From Terripilifer ovatus (GTDB lineage: Bacteria > Pseudomonadota > Alphaproteobacteria > Rhizobiales > Beijerinckiaceae): a DNA stretch of 36,813 bases. Within the stretch, counting starts at the first letter, position 1, and each line of letters opens with the position of its first letter. The position numbers and the translations under genes are program-made. Of the stretch, positions 22,559 to 31,402 are shown piece after piece. Where the stretch lies: assembly GCA_029222685.1 (NCBI GenBank), contig JARHVB010000042.1, positions 1 to 36,813 of the forward strand. Direction: 5' to 3'. The notes beneath the pieces are model-generated. The model saw only the letters and a program-made list of their open reading frames with translations, was not told where the DNA came from and did not search any database.

Positions 22559-23236
22559 TTAAGACGACCGGCTCGCTTGCGCGAACTTCATGACGGAACG
22601 GCCATAGGCGGTGCAAGACGGGCGGGCATAGACGCCGCGCTCATAAAGACTGACGCCGGCACATCCAGAGCCGCCGCGGGCGATGGCGATCTTGAGATAG
22701 CGCGCTGCTGCTTCGACGCCATTGGCGCAATCATACAGCGAACCGGTGATGCCAACGGAGCGCGCTGTCGCGGCCTTCAACTGTCCCAGACCGTGCACTT
22801 GTCCGCGCCGATTGAAAGCGTTGCAGCGGTAATTGCTTTCAACACGGATGACGCCATGCAGCAGTTGCGGAGAAACACCATTGCGCAAGGCAGCCGCGGT
22901 GACCATGCCATGGATACCCGATTGCGGTGCGCGCACGGCTTGCACGGCGGTACGCGGCGTCGCGACATCCAGTGGGCCGACGCTTGCGACATAGAGTCGG
23001 TCACGTGAACGCCCCTGCCTGCGCAGTCGAGCACGCTCCTGAGTGCGCGCTTGCGGCTGTGACTGGAGGTTTTCTTGCGAGACAGGCTGCGAGGCTTGCA
23101 ACTGCCTGCCCCATTCATGCGCAAAATATTCACCAGCGGATTCCTGTGCACTCGCCTTCGATCCGACACCTGCAAGCAAGGCACAAGAAACCAACGCCGC
23201 GGCCATCCGGCCGTGGCGGAAATCGAATCCCCGCAT
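22559..23236 (-). CDS. Lytic transglycosylase (SLT domain), secreted
   Basis: The 225-residue protein has a signal peptide (about 1-30, AlaSerAla before the cut), a Gln/Arg-rich linker, and a C-terminal soluble-lytic-transglycosylase domain from about 107. The catalytic glutamate is Glu133 in GVIRVESNYRCNAFN, followed by GLGQLKAATARSVG, a variant of the usual GLMQ motif. It would cut peptidoglycan with formation of 1,6-anhydro ends in the periplasm. Short SLT proteins of this form occur in rhizobial genomes and in secretion systems (VirB1-like), but no secretion genes are nearby. The start at 23236 has GGATAA upstream; the internal Met11 is an alternative. Confidence 0.88.
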   Translation of the reverse strand: MRGFDFRHGRMAAALVSCALLAGVGSKASAQESAGEYFAHEWGRQLQASQPVSQENLQSQPQARTQERARLRRQGRSRDRLYVASVGPLDVATPRTAVQAVRAPQSGIHGMVTAAALRNGVSPQLLHGVIRVESNYRCNAFNRRGQVHGLGQLKAATARSVGITGSLYDCANGVEAAARYLKIAIARGGSGCAGVSLYERGVYARPSCTAYGRSVMKFAQASRSS

Positions 23237-23627
23237 AATTTATCCTTCGTCTGAGTATCGTCTGGTAAAGCCGCGTAGAAGTCGCCGAACTCTCATGGCG
23301 ACGCGGCGGAACACGAAAACGGCGCCCGGTTTCAATGAAACCGTCAGGTCGGACCGTTCGCAGCGATTGACGCAGACCCGCTATGCAGCGTCTGCGGCGC
23401 GGCATGTGACGGCATTCTTTGGCGAGAATGTGGCGTGCAAGAGCCACATCTTGAAATGCGATTCAAAAAGTGCCTGCCGCACGCTTTGATTTCGCATGCG
23501 GCAAAATGCAAGATCATTTGCGGTTAATCAATTTGCATTGATATCTAAGACCTAATCGGAATGCTTATGTTTGTAGCCACATCGCCGGTGTGGCAAGTCG
23601 TAGCATGAAGGGCGAGAGGCAAAATCC
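23237..23627. other. Intergenic stretch without a supported gene
   Basis: These 391 bases carry no frame with a good start and ribosome-binding site. A 7-bp inverted repeat, TGCCGCA (23475-23481) and TGCGGCA (23497-23503), lies in an AT-richer part that ends before the NTF2-like gene. The promoter of the minus-strand transglycosylase gene should be on the left side. Confidence 0.5.
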
Positions 23628-24221
23628 TCATCGCGTGAGCGGATGGCCGGCAAGCCAGGAGGCGCCATCCGCATAAAGCTGCCTGATCTCGGGGCCGTGC
23701 AAGCCGGGCAATGTACGATTGACGGTGCGGCCTTCCTTCGTCTGCGCATAACCCATGTAACGATAGCCGACGGGAAATGTCGCCAGCAGCGCCGCATCAA
23801 GCTTCGGCTGCTCGCCTGGGTCGAGCGGATCGAAGCGATCCTTCTCATAGACCGGCTGCCGCAAAACGATGGCCCAGCGTCCGCCACGCTCTTCGAAGAA
23901 ATCGTAGAAGCGGCCGACGCAGGTGGTATCGCAAGCGACACCTTCCATCGTCGAGCGCGACAGGATCATCATCTTGGTCTGGGCAATCGCGCGCGCGCCG
24001 TTCACTGTGATCGACGTGCCGCCGAGAACATGCTGCACGATCGCTCCCTTCTCGAAACTGGCGCTACAGCCGGCGATGAATTGCGCGACGGAGCCGGTGA
24101 ACCATGTCGCGACCATGCGGCCATCCGCGTGCCAGCAGGTGGCAAGATTGGTAAAATCGCCGCTGTCACGCCACACCGCCCAGTTCTCGATGATCTCGCG
24201 GATCTGTGTTTTCGTGCCCAT
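23628..24221 (-). CDS. NTF2/SnoaL-like fold protein
   Basis: The 197-residue protein looks like a member of the NTF2-like superfamily (SnoaL-like/ring-hydroxylating beta-subunit-like cone fold): an N-terminal helix pair (IREIIENWAVWRDSGDFTNLATCWHADGRM), the strand motif MVATWFTGSVAQF, and GRFYDFFEERGGRWAIVLRQPVYEKDRF. Such proteins are small-molecule isomerases, dehydratases or scaffolds. The C-terminal 50 residues (GYRYMGYAQTKEGR...LPGLHGPE) extend past the core. GGGAGGAAC precedes the ATG. It lies downstream of the LLM oxidoreductase gene on the same strand, separated by palindromic repeats. Function unknown. Confidence 0.78.
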   Translation of the reverse strand: MGTKTQIREIIENWAVWRDSGDFTNLATCWHADGRMVATWFTGSVAQFIAGCSASFEKGAIVQHVLGGTSITVNGARAIAQTKMMILSRSTMEGVACDTTCVGRFYDFFEERGGRWAIVLRQPVYEKDRFDPLDPGEQPKLDAALLATFPVGYRYMGYAQTKEGRTVNRTLPGLHGPEIRQLYADGASWLAGHPLTR

Positions 24222-24250
24222 GTCGTTCCTCCCCTCATTCTTAATTCAGC

Positions 24251-24345
24251 GTGCCACCTTCTCCCGCTTGCGGGAGAAGGTGGCACTTGCGCAGCCTGCC
24301 TGCGCGAAGCCAAGCGGAGCTTGGCTCCGCTTCGGCGAAGGCAGG
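24251..24345. repeat. Compound palindromic repeat between the NTF2-like and LLM genes
   Basis: A perfect 17-bp inverted repeat, GTGCCACCTTCTCCCGC (24251-24267) and its complement (24270-24286), leaves only TT between the arms. It is followed by AAGCGGAGC (24312-24320) pairing with GCTCCGCTT (24324-24332), enclosed by CCTGCC (24295-24300) and GGCAGG (24340-24345). This 'ccttctcccgc-ttgcgggagaagg' element is widely dispersed in alphaproteobacteria. Confidence 0.75.
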
Positions 24346-24375
24346 CAAGGGTCGGATGAGGGTGATTGCCTCATC

Positions 24376-25464
24376 TCAAAAAGGCTCAAAGCCCCGCAAT
24401 GCCGGAATCACCTTCTCGCCGAACAACCGGATCGAACGCATCAAGTCATCTTCCGGCAGATCGGAAAAATTGAACTCCCCGAGGAAGGTATTGAAATGCC
24501 CGCTCTGCGCGGCATGGCGCAACTTCCGCGTCACCGTTTCCGGCGAGCCGATGAGAACGAGATCGTTCTCGAGCAGGTAATCCGGATTGAAGATATTGGC
24601 CATGATCTGTGCGGCGCCGGGCTCATTGCGGCCGATGAACTTCGACGCATAGGTGCTCACCCGCTCCTCGAATGTTTCGCCCGGCTGTGCCGGCGGCAGG
24701 AAGCCCTCATAGGCGCGGCTGGCGCGGATGCGCGCAACTTGCAGGGCCTTCTCGTCGGTCTCATCCACATAGACGGGGATCGAATAGGCGATGTTGGGCT
24801 TGCGCTTCCAGCCGGCCTTCTTCCAGTCCTCGTAGAACTTGGCATAGCGCGGCGCCGCGTCCTGGCGCGGATAGGCGATGAAATAACCGGTGTTGATGCC
24901 GTTCCTGGCGCAGAATTCGAGCGTCTCGGGATCGCGGCTCTGCATCCACACATCAGGATGCGGCTTCTGCACCGGCTGCACGGAGATTTCGGCGCTGTCG
25001 GTGTTGTGGTTGTCGCCATGGAAGGAGAACGGTTGTTTGTCGCCATAGGCCGCCTTCATATAGGCGATGAATTCCAGGGTCGGCGATTTGCGAAAACCAT
25101 AGTCGAGGCCGAACGGCGTGAAGTAGGCGGCGTTGATGCCGGGCACCAGGCCAAGCTCCATGCGGCCGTTCAGCATCTGGTCGACGATGGCGATTTCCTC
25201 GACCAGCCGCAGCGGGTGGTACAGCGGCACGATATAGCCCATGGGTCCGATGCGCAGCCGTTTGGTGCGCGCCCCCGCGCCGACAGCGTAGAGGCTTGGC
25301 GATGACATCCAGCTCTCGTCGGGCCGGAAATGATGTTCGACGCAGAAGCTGTAATCATAGTCCAGCGTGTCGCAGAGCTGCAGTTCGCGCCAGAGCTGCT
25401 CATAGCGCTGGTGAGGCGTCATGCCGGGCTTCATCCAGACATGGCTGAAATGCGCGAATTTCAT
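24376..25464 (-). CDS. LLM-class flavin-dependent oxidoreductase
   Basis: This 362-residue protein belongs to the bacterial luciferase-like (LLM) TIM-barrel family, which uses FMNH2 or F420 to oxidise organic substrates. Landmarks are the N-terminal MKFAHFSHVWMKP strand, DYSFCVEHHFRPDESWMSSPSLY, RLRIGPMGYIVPLYHPLRLVEEIAIVDQML and GRMELGLVPG, the standard flavin-binding strands, then a barrel insert ending with VLIGSPETVTRKL. GGAG lies upstream of the ATG at 25464. It is divergent from xdhC. The substrate is unknown; related enzymes act on alkanesulfonates, nitriloacetate and terpenes, and an oxidoreductase of this class would need a flavin reductase partner, not seen nearby. Confidence 0.9.
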   Translation of the reverse strand: MKFAHFSHVWMKPGMTPHQRYEQLWRELQLCDTLDYDYSFCVEHHFRPDESWMSSPSLYAVGAGARTKRLRIGPMGYIVPLYHPLRLVEEIAIVDQMLNGRMELGLVPGINAAYFTPFGLDYGFRKSPTLEFIAYMKAAYGDKQPFSFHGDNHNTDSAEISVQPVQKPHPDVWMQSRDPETLEFCARNGINTGYFIAYPRQDAAPRYAKFYEDWKKAGWKRKPNIAYSIPVYVDETDEKALQVARIRASRAYEGFLPPAQPGETFEERVSTYASKFIGRNEPGAAQIMANIFNPDYLLENDLVLIGSPETVTRKLRHAAQSGHFNTFLGEFNFSDLPEDDLMRSIRLFGEKVIPALRGFEPF

Positions 25465-25531
25465 CTATTGCTCCTGGCAGACCCGGCCCGGACCCGCGTC
25501 CGTCGGTCTGGCGTTTCGGGGTGGGACACGC

Positions 25532-25586
25532 TATATACTCACCGATATAACGGCTGCCGGACGGCAGCGTAAACTCGATAATCGAG
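25532..25586 (+). promoter_or_regulatory. xdhC promoter region with two palindromes over the leader
   Basis: TATACT (25534-25539) is a reasonable -10 box. Downstream lie two perfect palindromes: GCTGCCGGACGGCAGC (25553-25568) and CTCGATAATCGAG (25574-25586). The second contains part of the GAGGT (25584-25588) ribosome-binding site of xdhC (ATG 25594), so in RNA it could hide the site. They may be operators or RNA hairpins. Confidence 0.45.
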
Positions 25587-25593
25587 GTCAACC

Positions 25594-25917
25594 ATGCTCG
25601 CAACCGATGAAGACATTCTCGCCAAGGCCGAGGAATGGCGCAAAACCGGCAAAGGCGTCGCCATCGCCACGGTCACCGAAACCTGGGGGTCCGCCCCGCG
25701 CCCGGTGGGCAGCCATCTCGTGATCGACGAGGACGGGCACTTTCTCGGCTCCGTCTCCGGCGGCTGCGTCGAGGGCGAAGTCGTCACCGAAGCGGTGGAC
25801 GTGATCGGCGACGGCAAGGCGCGCACCCTGGAATTCGGCGTCGCCGACGAAGCGGCCTGGAAGGTCGGGCTCTCCTGCGGCGGCCGCATCAAGGTTTTCG
25901 TCGAAAAGGTGAACTGA
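25594..25917 (+). CDS. XdhC/CoxI-family protein, N-terminal part as a separate gene
   Basis: The 107-residue product is the conserved N-terminal XdhC_CoxI domain alone: AIATVTETWGSAPRPVGSHLVI, GSVSGGCVEGEVV and VGLSCGGRIKVFVE. XdhC proteins bind the molybdenum cofactor and help sulfurate it before insertion into xanthine-dehydrogenase-family enzymes. The Rossmann half usually follows in the same chain; here it is the next gene, which starts on the last base of this stop (TGATG, 25915-25919). Split XdhC is known in alphaproteobacteria, so this is not taken as a frameshift. First of four genes with MoeA-like and MocA. Confidence 0.88.
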   Translation: MLATDEDILAKAEEWRKTGKGVAIATVTETWGSAPRPVGSHLVIDEDGHFLGSVSGGCVEGEVVTEAVDVIGDGKARTLEFGVADEAAWKVGLSCGGRIKVFVEKVN

Positions 25918-26653
25918 TGGATCTCGCTCTCCTCTCGGCGCTCAACTCGGAGCGCGCGGCGCGGCGCGCCTGCGTGCTCGTCACCGACACGGCCGCCGGC
26001 CAGCAGCGCCTGGTCAAAGGTGTCGACATCGCCACAGACCCGATGGCGGAAGTCCTCGAAGCCGCCCTGCGCTCCGGCAAGAGCGGCACGGTCGAGGCCG
26101 ATGGCAAGACCTGGTTCCTTACCGTGCAGGCGCCGCCGGTGCGTCTCTTCGTCATCGGCGCCGTGCACGTGTCGCAGGCGCTGGCGCCGATGGCGCGCAC
26201 CGCAGGCTTCGACATGACGGTGATCGATCCGCGCACCGCCTTCGCCACCCCTGAGCGTTTCGCCGATGTGAAGCTCATCGCCGAATGGCCGCAGGATGTG
26301 CTGCCCGGCCTCAAGCTCGATCGCTATACCGGCGTCGCCTGCTTCACCCACGATCCCAAGATCGACGATCCGGCGCTGGAGGAAGCACTCGCCGCCGACT
26401 GCTTCTACATCGGCGCGCTCGGCTCGCGCAAAACCCACGGGCGCCGGGTCGAGCGCCTGCATGCCAAAGGCTTCACGCCCGAACAGACGGCGCGCATTCA
26501 CGCCCCCATCGGCATGGATATCGGCGCGGTGAGCCCGGCGGAAATCGCCGTCTCGGTGCTCGCCGAAATCATCCTCTCCCTGCGCAAGAAACCGTTGCGT
26601 GTCGACACGGTGAAGGCACAGGAAAACGCTGGTGCAAAGGCTGGAGAGGCCGC

Positions 26654-26657
<4 letters not shown>
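25917..26657 (+). CDS. XdhC-family protein, Rossmann-domain part
   Basis: The 246-residue product is the C-terminal Rossmann half of XdhC/CoxI: an N-terminal linker (about 1-85), then VRLFVIGAVHVSQALAPMA (the Rossmann loop reads GAVHVSQ in place of the commoner GxGHVG), MTVIDPRTAFATPERF, CFTHDPKIDDPALEEAL, FYIGALGSRKTHGRRVERL and IHAPIGMDIGAVSPAEIAVSVLAEII. These match the family. It overlaps both neighbours: one base with the N-terminal half, and four bases (GTGA, 26654-26657) with the MoeA-like gene. Together the genes should prepare sulfurated cofactor for a molybdenum hydroxylase. Confidence 0.9.
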
Positions 26658-27676
<1,019 letters not shown>

Positions 27677-27680
27677 GCCG

Positions 27681-28304
27681 GTGAGCACAGCGCCGACCGG
27701 TCAAATCGCGGCCGTCATCCTGGCAGCCGGCATGGCGACGCGCTTTCGCGCCGCCGACCCCGCCAGCGCCTCGAAAGTGCTGGCCCAGCTTGACGGAAAG
27801 CCCCTCCTCCGCCATGTCGTCGATGCAGCGCTGGCCTCACGCGCGCGGCCCGTCATCGTCGTCACTGGCCATGCGCAGGCCGATGTCGCGGCGGCGCTGG
27901 CAGGGCTCGACGTCATCATCGCCCACAACGCCGATTACGCCAGCGGCCTTGCCTCGTCCCTCAAGCGCGGCCTCGTCGCCGTTCCGAAAGACTGCAGCGG
28001 CCTTGTCGTGCTGCTTGGCGACATGCCGAGAGTGAGTGCCGCCATCATCGACCGCCTGATCGCGGCGCTCGCGGCGCGGCCGGGAGCGCTTGCCGTCGTG
28101 CCGACCTTCAGCGGCCAGCGCGCCAATCCCGTCGTCATCGCCAGGGCCGCGTTTCCATTGCTCGCCCGCATCGAGGGTGATCAGGGCGCCCGCAGGGTGC
28201 TCCAGGCCGCCGGCGGCAAGGTGATCGAACTGCCGATCGACGACGATGCCGTCACCACAGACATCGATACGCCGGAGGCTTTGCGCGCGCTGAAAGACGA
28301 GTGA
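27681..28304 (+). CDS. mocA: Molybdenum cofactor cytidylyltransferase, MocA-like
   Basis: MocA transfers CMP from CTP to molybdopterin-Mo, giving the cytosine-dinucleotide form used by xanthine-oxidase-family hydroxylases. The 207-residue protein shows the nucleotidyltransferase fold: AAVILAAGMATRFRAADPASASKVL, LLRHVVDAAL, IVVTGHAQADVAAAL, LVVLLGDMPRVSAAIIDRLI, ANPVVIARAAF and a DIDTPEAL C-terminus. The LLGDMP metal-binding strand is the family hallmark. GTG 27681 was taken as start; no strong ribosome-binding site is visible, suggesting coupling to the MoeA-like gene. It might instead be MobA (GMP transfer), but the xdhC context favours MocA. Confidence 0.86.
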   Translation: MSTAPTGQIAAVILAAGMATRFRAADPASASKVLAQLDGKPLLRHVVDAALASRARPVIVVTGHAQADVAAALAGLDVIIAHNADYASGLASSLKRGLVAVPKDCSGLVVLLGDMPRVSAAIIDRLIAALAARPGALAVVPTFSGQRANPVVIARAAFPLLARIEGDQGARRVLQAAGGKVIELPIDDDAVTTDIDTPEALRALKDE

Positions 28305-28322
28305 CGCAGCGAGAGCGAATTG

Positions 28323-28781
28323 CTATTCGGCTGCGGCCTTTTGGCGGCGGCTGAACAGGGTCAGCAATTCATCGATCTCATGTCCTCGCAACCCAGTCAC
28401 GTCGGAAAAAATTTCCGCCGCGGTCTCGGCCAGGTTCTGACGAACCCGCATGCCCTCTTCGGTCAGCACCAGTTGCTTGGCGCGGCGGTCGGCGGGAGAC
28501 GGTTCGCGCCGCACCAGCCCCTTGGCCTCGAGCTGGTCGACCAGGGCTGTCACATTGGAGGGCAGGCAGTGCAAGGCCTGGGCAAGCTCGCCCATCCGCA
28601 GCGGCTCGCTCAGGCGGAAAATGAGCATCTTTTCCGTCTTCGTATAATTCGTAACGCGCTGATCGCGCTCGAAGGCGCGGCGCAGCGCGTCGTGAATCTC
28701 ATGCATCGCGAACAGGGCGGCAACGCCAGGCGGCAGATTTTTCAAAAACTGATTCCTTTGCTCGCCCCCAAGATACCACAA
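28323..28781 (-). CDS. MarR-family regulator beside doxX
   Basis: This 152-residue winged-helix protein has the MarR pattern: TKTEKMLIFRLSEPLRMGELAQALHCLPSNVTALVDQLEAKGLVRRE-type core (helix-turn-helix with SNVTALVDQLEAKGL as recognition helix) and the wing SPADRRAKQLVLTEEG. The start is uncertain: the longest frame opens with TTG at 28781 without a clear ribosome-binding site, and the first internal Met is 25 residues in, too late for the dimer helix. It is divergent from the DoxX gene, and a symmetric site TTGAATAGTTCAA lies in the spacer. It is convergent with mocA. Confidence 0.82.
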   Translation of the reverse strand: MWYLGGEQRNQFLKNLPPGVAALFAMHEIHDALRRAFERDQRVTNYTKTEKMLIFRLSEPLRMGELAQALHCLPSNVTALVDQLEAKGLVRREPSPADRRAKQLVLTEEGMRVRQNLAETAAEIFSDVTGLRGHEIDELLTLFSRRQKAAAE

Positions 28782-28808
28782 GCCATTGTCAGGTAGATAA
28801 TTCGATGC

Positions 28809-28821
28809 TTGAATAGTTCAA
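28809..28821. promoter_or_regulatory. Palindrome in the MarR/DoxX spacer
   Basis: TTGAATAGTTCAA is a perfect inverted repeat (5-bp arms, 3-base centre) about 30 bases upstream of the MarR gene. MarR proteins bind short AT-rich palindromes of this size, so it is a candidate autoregulatory operator. The remaining 200 bases up to DoxX show no gene. Confidence 0.4.
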
Positions 28822-29022
28822 TGACATAAGTAATATGGCGAAGGATTCACGAAAAAGAGTGCGCCATGCAACGTCTTACGATGATACTCGTTATGGATTC
28901 GGCGCCGGCCCCGACGAATTCTGGTCACCTCGCCGACCGGAAAGCGCCACAAAGACGATTGCCCTGACACCGGTGAACATTGCTTTCGATTATTGATGCC
29001 CATCTCGTCCGAGGTTTGGCCC

Positions 29023-29430
29023 ATGTCTTATCCTGCCAGAATGTCGAAAGTCGCATCCCTCGCCACCTGGACGCTCCGCATCGTCCTGGCCGGATTTTTC
29101 CTGAGCACCGGCTATAGGAAGCTCACCGGCGATCCTGCCATGACATTGCTGTTCGAGCAGATGGGCACGGGCCTCTGGCTTCAGTATCTCATTGGCGGCA
29201 TCGAGATCGTCGCCGGGGTTTTCGTGCTGGTTCCCATGACCGGGGTGCTCGGCGGGCTGCTGATCACCGGCGCGATGGTTTGCGCCGCCGTCGTCAGTCT
29301 CACCATCCAGGGTGTCGAAAACCCGCTCGAGAAGTTCACGCTCTCGCTCATCCTCCTGGTCATGGGTGCCTTCGTCGCCTGGCAAAGCCGCCCCCACCTC
29401 CGCGATGAGGCATCCTCGCCGTCGCATTAG
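29023..29430 (+). CDS. DoxX-family membrane protein
   Basis: The 135-residue protein has four hydrophobic segments (about 11-29, 49-65, 72-92 and 103-118 from the ATG at 29023) and the DoxX landmarks RIVLAGFFLSTGYRKLTGDPAM and GGIEIVAGVFVLVP. DoxX proteins are small inner-membrane proteins; some are subunits of quinone- or thiosulfate-oxidising complexes, others form membrane oxidoreductase complexes in redox stress. ATG 29023 has GAGG about nine bases upstream; longer starts at 28993 and 28996 lack one. Divergent MarR regulator upstream is the likely controller. Confidence 0.85.
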   Translation: MSYPARMSKVASLATWTLRIVLAGFFLSTGYRKLTGDPAMTLLFEQMGTGLWLQYLIGGIEIVAGVFVLVPMTGVLGGLLITGAMVCAAVVSLTIQGVENPLEKFTLSLILLVMGAFVAWQSRPHLRDEASSPSH

Positions 29431-29500
29431 AAGCGAGCGAAGTGGACGGCCCGCATGGTAGGATGTTTCGTGCGTCCCCTCACCCATCGGAGATCGAACC

Positions 29501-29704
29501 ATGCCGGACAATCCACTGACCATCGCAGAAATTGACCGGCGCATCGCTGTTCTCCGGGACAACCTTCGCCAACTGGTCGAGCAGGCTGCCGGGTCCTCCG
29601 GCGCCGCCGACGAGGAACGGGTCTCGCAACGCATCGCCGAGCAGCAGGCTGACCTCGACCTGTTGATCAAGCAGCGCGAGGGGTTTTCCCAAACAAAGTC
29701 GTGA
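29501..29704 (+). CDS. Small coiled-coil hypothetical protein
   Basis: The 67-residue product is predicted to be nearly all helix, with heptad-like spacing (IAEIDRRIAVLRDNLRQLVEQ and VSQRIAEQQADLDLLIKQRE), so it may form a short coiled coil. No family is recognised. Ser/Gly in the middle would make a hairpin between two helices. A good ribosome-binding site (GGAG, 9 bases upstream) and an ATG at 29501 support it. The EcfG-type promoter of the next gene begins two bases after its stop. Confidence 0.65.
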   Translation: MPDNPLTIAEIDRRIAVLRDNLRQLVEQAAGSSGAADEERVSQRIAEQQADLDLLIKQREGFSQTKS

Positions 29705-29705
29705 T

Positions 29706-29730
29706 GGAACGCTGCAACACCTATGGCGTT
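29706..29730 (+). promoter_or_regulatory. EcfG-type general stress promoter
   Basis: GGAAC (29706-29710) and CGTT (29727-29730) are separated by exactly 16 bases, matching the EcfG consensus. Transcription would start around 29738 and lead into the DUF2171 gene at 29769, giving a leader of about 30 bases. Confidence 0.72.
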
Positions 29731-29768
29731 TAATTCGGCGTTGAGCAAAACCCGCCGAGGAGAACAAG

Positions 29769-30032
29769 ATGAACGCCAGCCAGCTCGCAAGCCAGATCAC
29801 CGAGAAGATGGAGGTCATCGGCGCCGATGGCGTTCATATCGGCACCGTCGACCGCGTCGAAAACGGCCGCATCAAACTCGTCAAGGCCGACAGCGGCGCG
29901 GGACACCAGGGCCATCATCATTTCATCGACCTCGGACTGGTCGCGGACACGGAAGGCCAGAAAGTGCGCCTGTCGGCGAATGCCGCTGTGGCGGTCTCAT
30001 TCGAAGAAGAAAAGTCCGGCAAACCTGTCTAG
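29769..30032 (+). CDS. DUF2171 domain protein, predicted stress-induced
   Basis: The 87-residue protein is a PRC-barrel-like DUF2171 domain: ITEKMEVIGADGVHIGTVDRVENGRIKLVKAD followed by HHHFIDLGLVADTEGQKVRLS. Such proteins are common in alphaproteobacteria and often belong to stress or desiccation regulons; molecular role unknown. The HQGHHHF run might bind metal. GAGGAG lies before the ATG, and an EcfG-type promoter is 39-63 bases upstream, which ties it to the general stress response. It is convergent with the fabF-like gene. Confidence 0.85.
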   Translation: MNASQLASQITEKMEVIGADGVHIGTVDRVENGRIKLVKADSGAGHQGHHHFIDLGLVADTEGQKVRLSANAAVAVSFEEEKSGKPV

Positions 30033-30052
30033 GACAAGCCTGTTTAAAATCA

Positions 30053-30069
30053 GCCTGTCCGAGACAGGC
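30053..30069 (-). terminator. Candidate terminator of the FabF-like gene
   Basis: GCCTGTC (30053-30059) and GACAGGC (30063-30069) form a perfect 7-bp hairpin with loop CGA. On the minus strand it is followed by TGATTTT, a short T-rich run, so it fits an intrinsic terminator 17 bases after the FabF-like stop. The CCTGT unit occurs three times in this spacer. Confidence 0.5.
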
Positions 30070-30085
30070 CGCCGGAGTGTTGCGG

Positions 30086-31351
30086 CTAACTCCAGCGGCG
30101 CAGCAGCACGCTGGCGTTGACGCCGCCGAAGCCGAAGCCGTTGGAAATGGCATATTCCATCTGCAGCGGTCTCGCCGCGCCCGCCACCACATCCATGCCG
30201 TCGGCCTCCGGATCCAGCGTTTCCAGATTGAGCGTCGGCGGCGCCATCTGATCCCGCAACGCTAGCAATGTGAAGACGGCTTCGAGCCCGCCAGCCGCTC
30301 CCAAGAGATGGCCGGTCGCCGATTTGGTGGCGCTGACGGCGATCTTTCTATTGCCGCCAAACAGCGTCTTGATCGCAGCGATTTCGCCGCGGTCGCCGAC
30401 CTGCGTCGACGTCGCATGGGCGTTGAGATGCTGGACGTCGCCGGGCGCGATCTCCGCCTGGGCCAGGGCGATTTCCATCGCCCGGCGCGCGCCGTTGCCA
30501 TCCTCGGGACCGGACGTGATGTGATAGGCATCCGCCGTCGTGCCATAGCCGACGATTTCGGCGAGCGGACGCGCACCGCGCGCCAGCGCATGATCGAGAT
30601 CCTCGATCACGAACATGCCGGCGCCTTCGCCCATGACGAAACCATCGCGCGCCGTATCGAACGGCCGCGAGGCGCGCTCCGGCGTATCGTTGAAACCGCT
30701 CGACAGGGCGCGCGCGGCGGCGAACGCGCCAAGACTGACGTTATTGATGCACGCCTCCGCGCCGCCGCAGATTGCGATGTCAGCCTCTCCGGCGCGAATG
30801 AGCCGCGCCGCGTCGCCGATCGCCTGGACGCCGGCGGCGCAGGCTGTGACCGGCGCCCCCATCGGACCCTTGAATCCGTGCCGGATCGAGACCTGGCCGG
30901 CAGCAAGATTGACGAGGAACGACGGCACGGTGAACGGCGACAGGCGGCGGACGCCGCGCTGGTCGGCGGTTCGCACGGCATCGGTAATCGAAAGAAACCC
31001 GCCGATGCCGGAGGCAATGACGGTCGCGGTTCGCAATTGATCGCGCTCGGTCGCAGGTTTCCAGCCTGCCTGCGCAATCGCCTCCTCGGCGGCCACGAGA
31101 CCAAGCAGAATGAAACGATCCATCTTGCGCTGATCCTTCGGCGCAATGATCGCATCCGCATTGAGGCCCGCCTCCGCATCTTCCTCGATGCCTGGAACCA
31201 CGCCGCCGACTTTGCTGCCGAGATCGCCGACGATCGAATCGGGCAGACGCCTGAGCCCGGAGCGGCCGGCGATCAGGCGCGACCAATTGGCTTCCACGCC
31301 GACGCCCAGGGGACTGACGGCACCCGTGCCCGTAACAACAATGCGACGCAT
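30086..31351 (-). CDS. Beta-ketoacyl-ACP synthase II (FabF-like)
   Basis: This 421-residue condensing enzyme extends acyl chains with malonyl-ACP. The catalytic Cys171 (VTACAAGVQAIGDA), His312 (NAHATSTQVGD), Lys343 and His348 (ATKSATGHLLGAAG) are all present, and GEGAGMFVIEDLDHALARGA matches FabF. The length fits. It lacks the usual acpP/fabG/mltG neighbours, so it is probably a paralogue rather than the housekeeping FabF. The TetR gene lies 51 bases upstream on the same strand, which suggests joint control. GGGAG precedes the ATG at 31351. A specialised lipid product (for example membrane or outer-membrane acyl chain) is a guess. Confidence 0.9.
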   Translation of the reverse strand: MRRIVVTGTGAVSPLGVGVEANWSRLIAGRSGLRRLPDSIVGDLGSKVGGVVPGIEEDAEAGLNADAIIAPKDQRKMDRFILLGLVAAEEAIAQAGWKPATERDQLRTATVIASGIGGFLSITDAVRTADQRGVRRLSPFTVPSFLVNLAAGQVSIRHGFKGPMGAPVTACAAGVQAIGDAARLIRAGEADIAICGGAEACINNVSLGAFAAARALSSGFNDTPERASRPFDTARDGFVMGEGAGMFVIEDLDHALARGARPLAEIVGYGTTADAYHITSGPEDGNGARRAMEIALAQAEIAPGDVQHLNAHATSTQVGDRGEIAAIKTLFGGNRKIAVSATKSATGHLLGAAGGLEAVFTLLALRDQMAPPTLNLETLDPEADGMDVVAGAARPLQMEYAISNGFGFGGVNASVLLRRWS

Positions 31352-31402
31352 TTATATCTCCCTGATCATGGCGAAAACTACGCCTGAGCGCCGATGCTCA
31401 TG

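Noticed and set aside
23298..23489. Possible small plus-strand gene starting MATRRNTKTAP
   Set aside because: No Shine-Dalgarno, no likeness to a family, and it lies in the promoter side of the transglycosylase gene.
28818..29024. Short minus-strand frame in the MarR/DoxX spacer
   Set aside because: No start signal and overlaps the DoxX ribosome-binding site.
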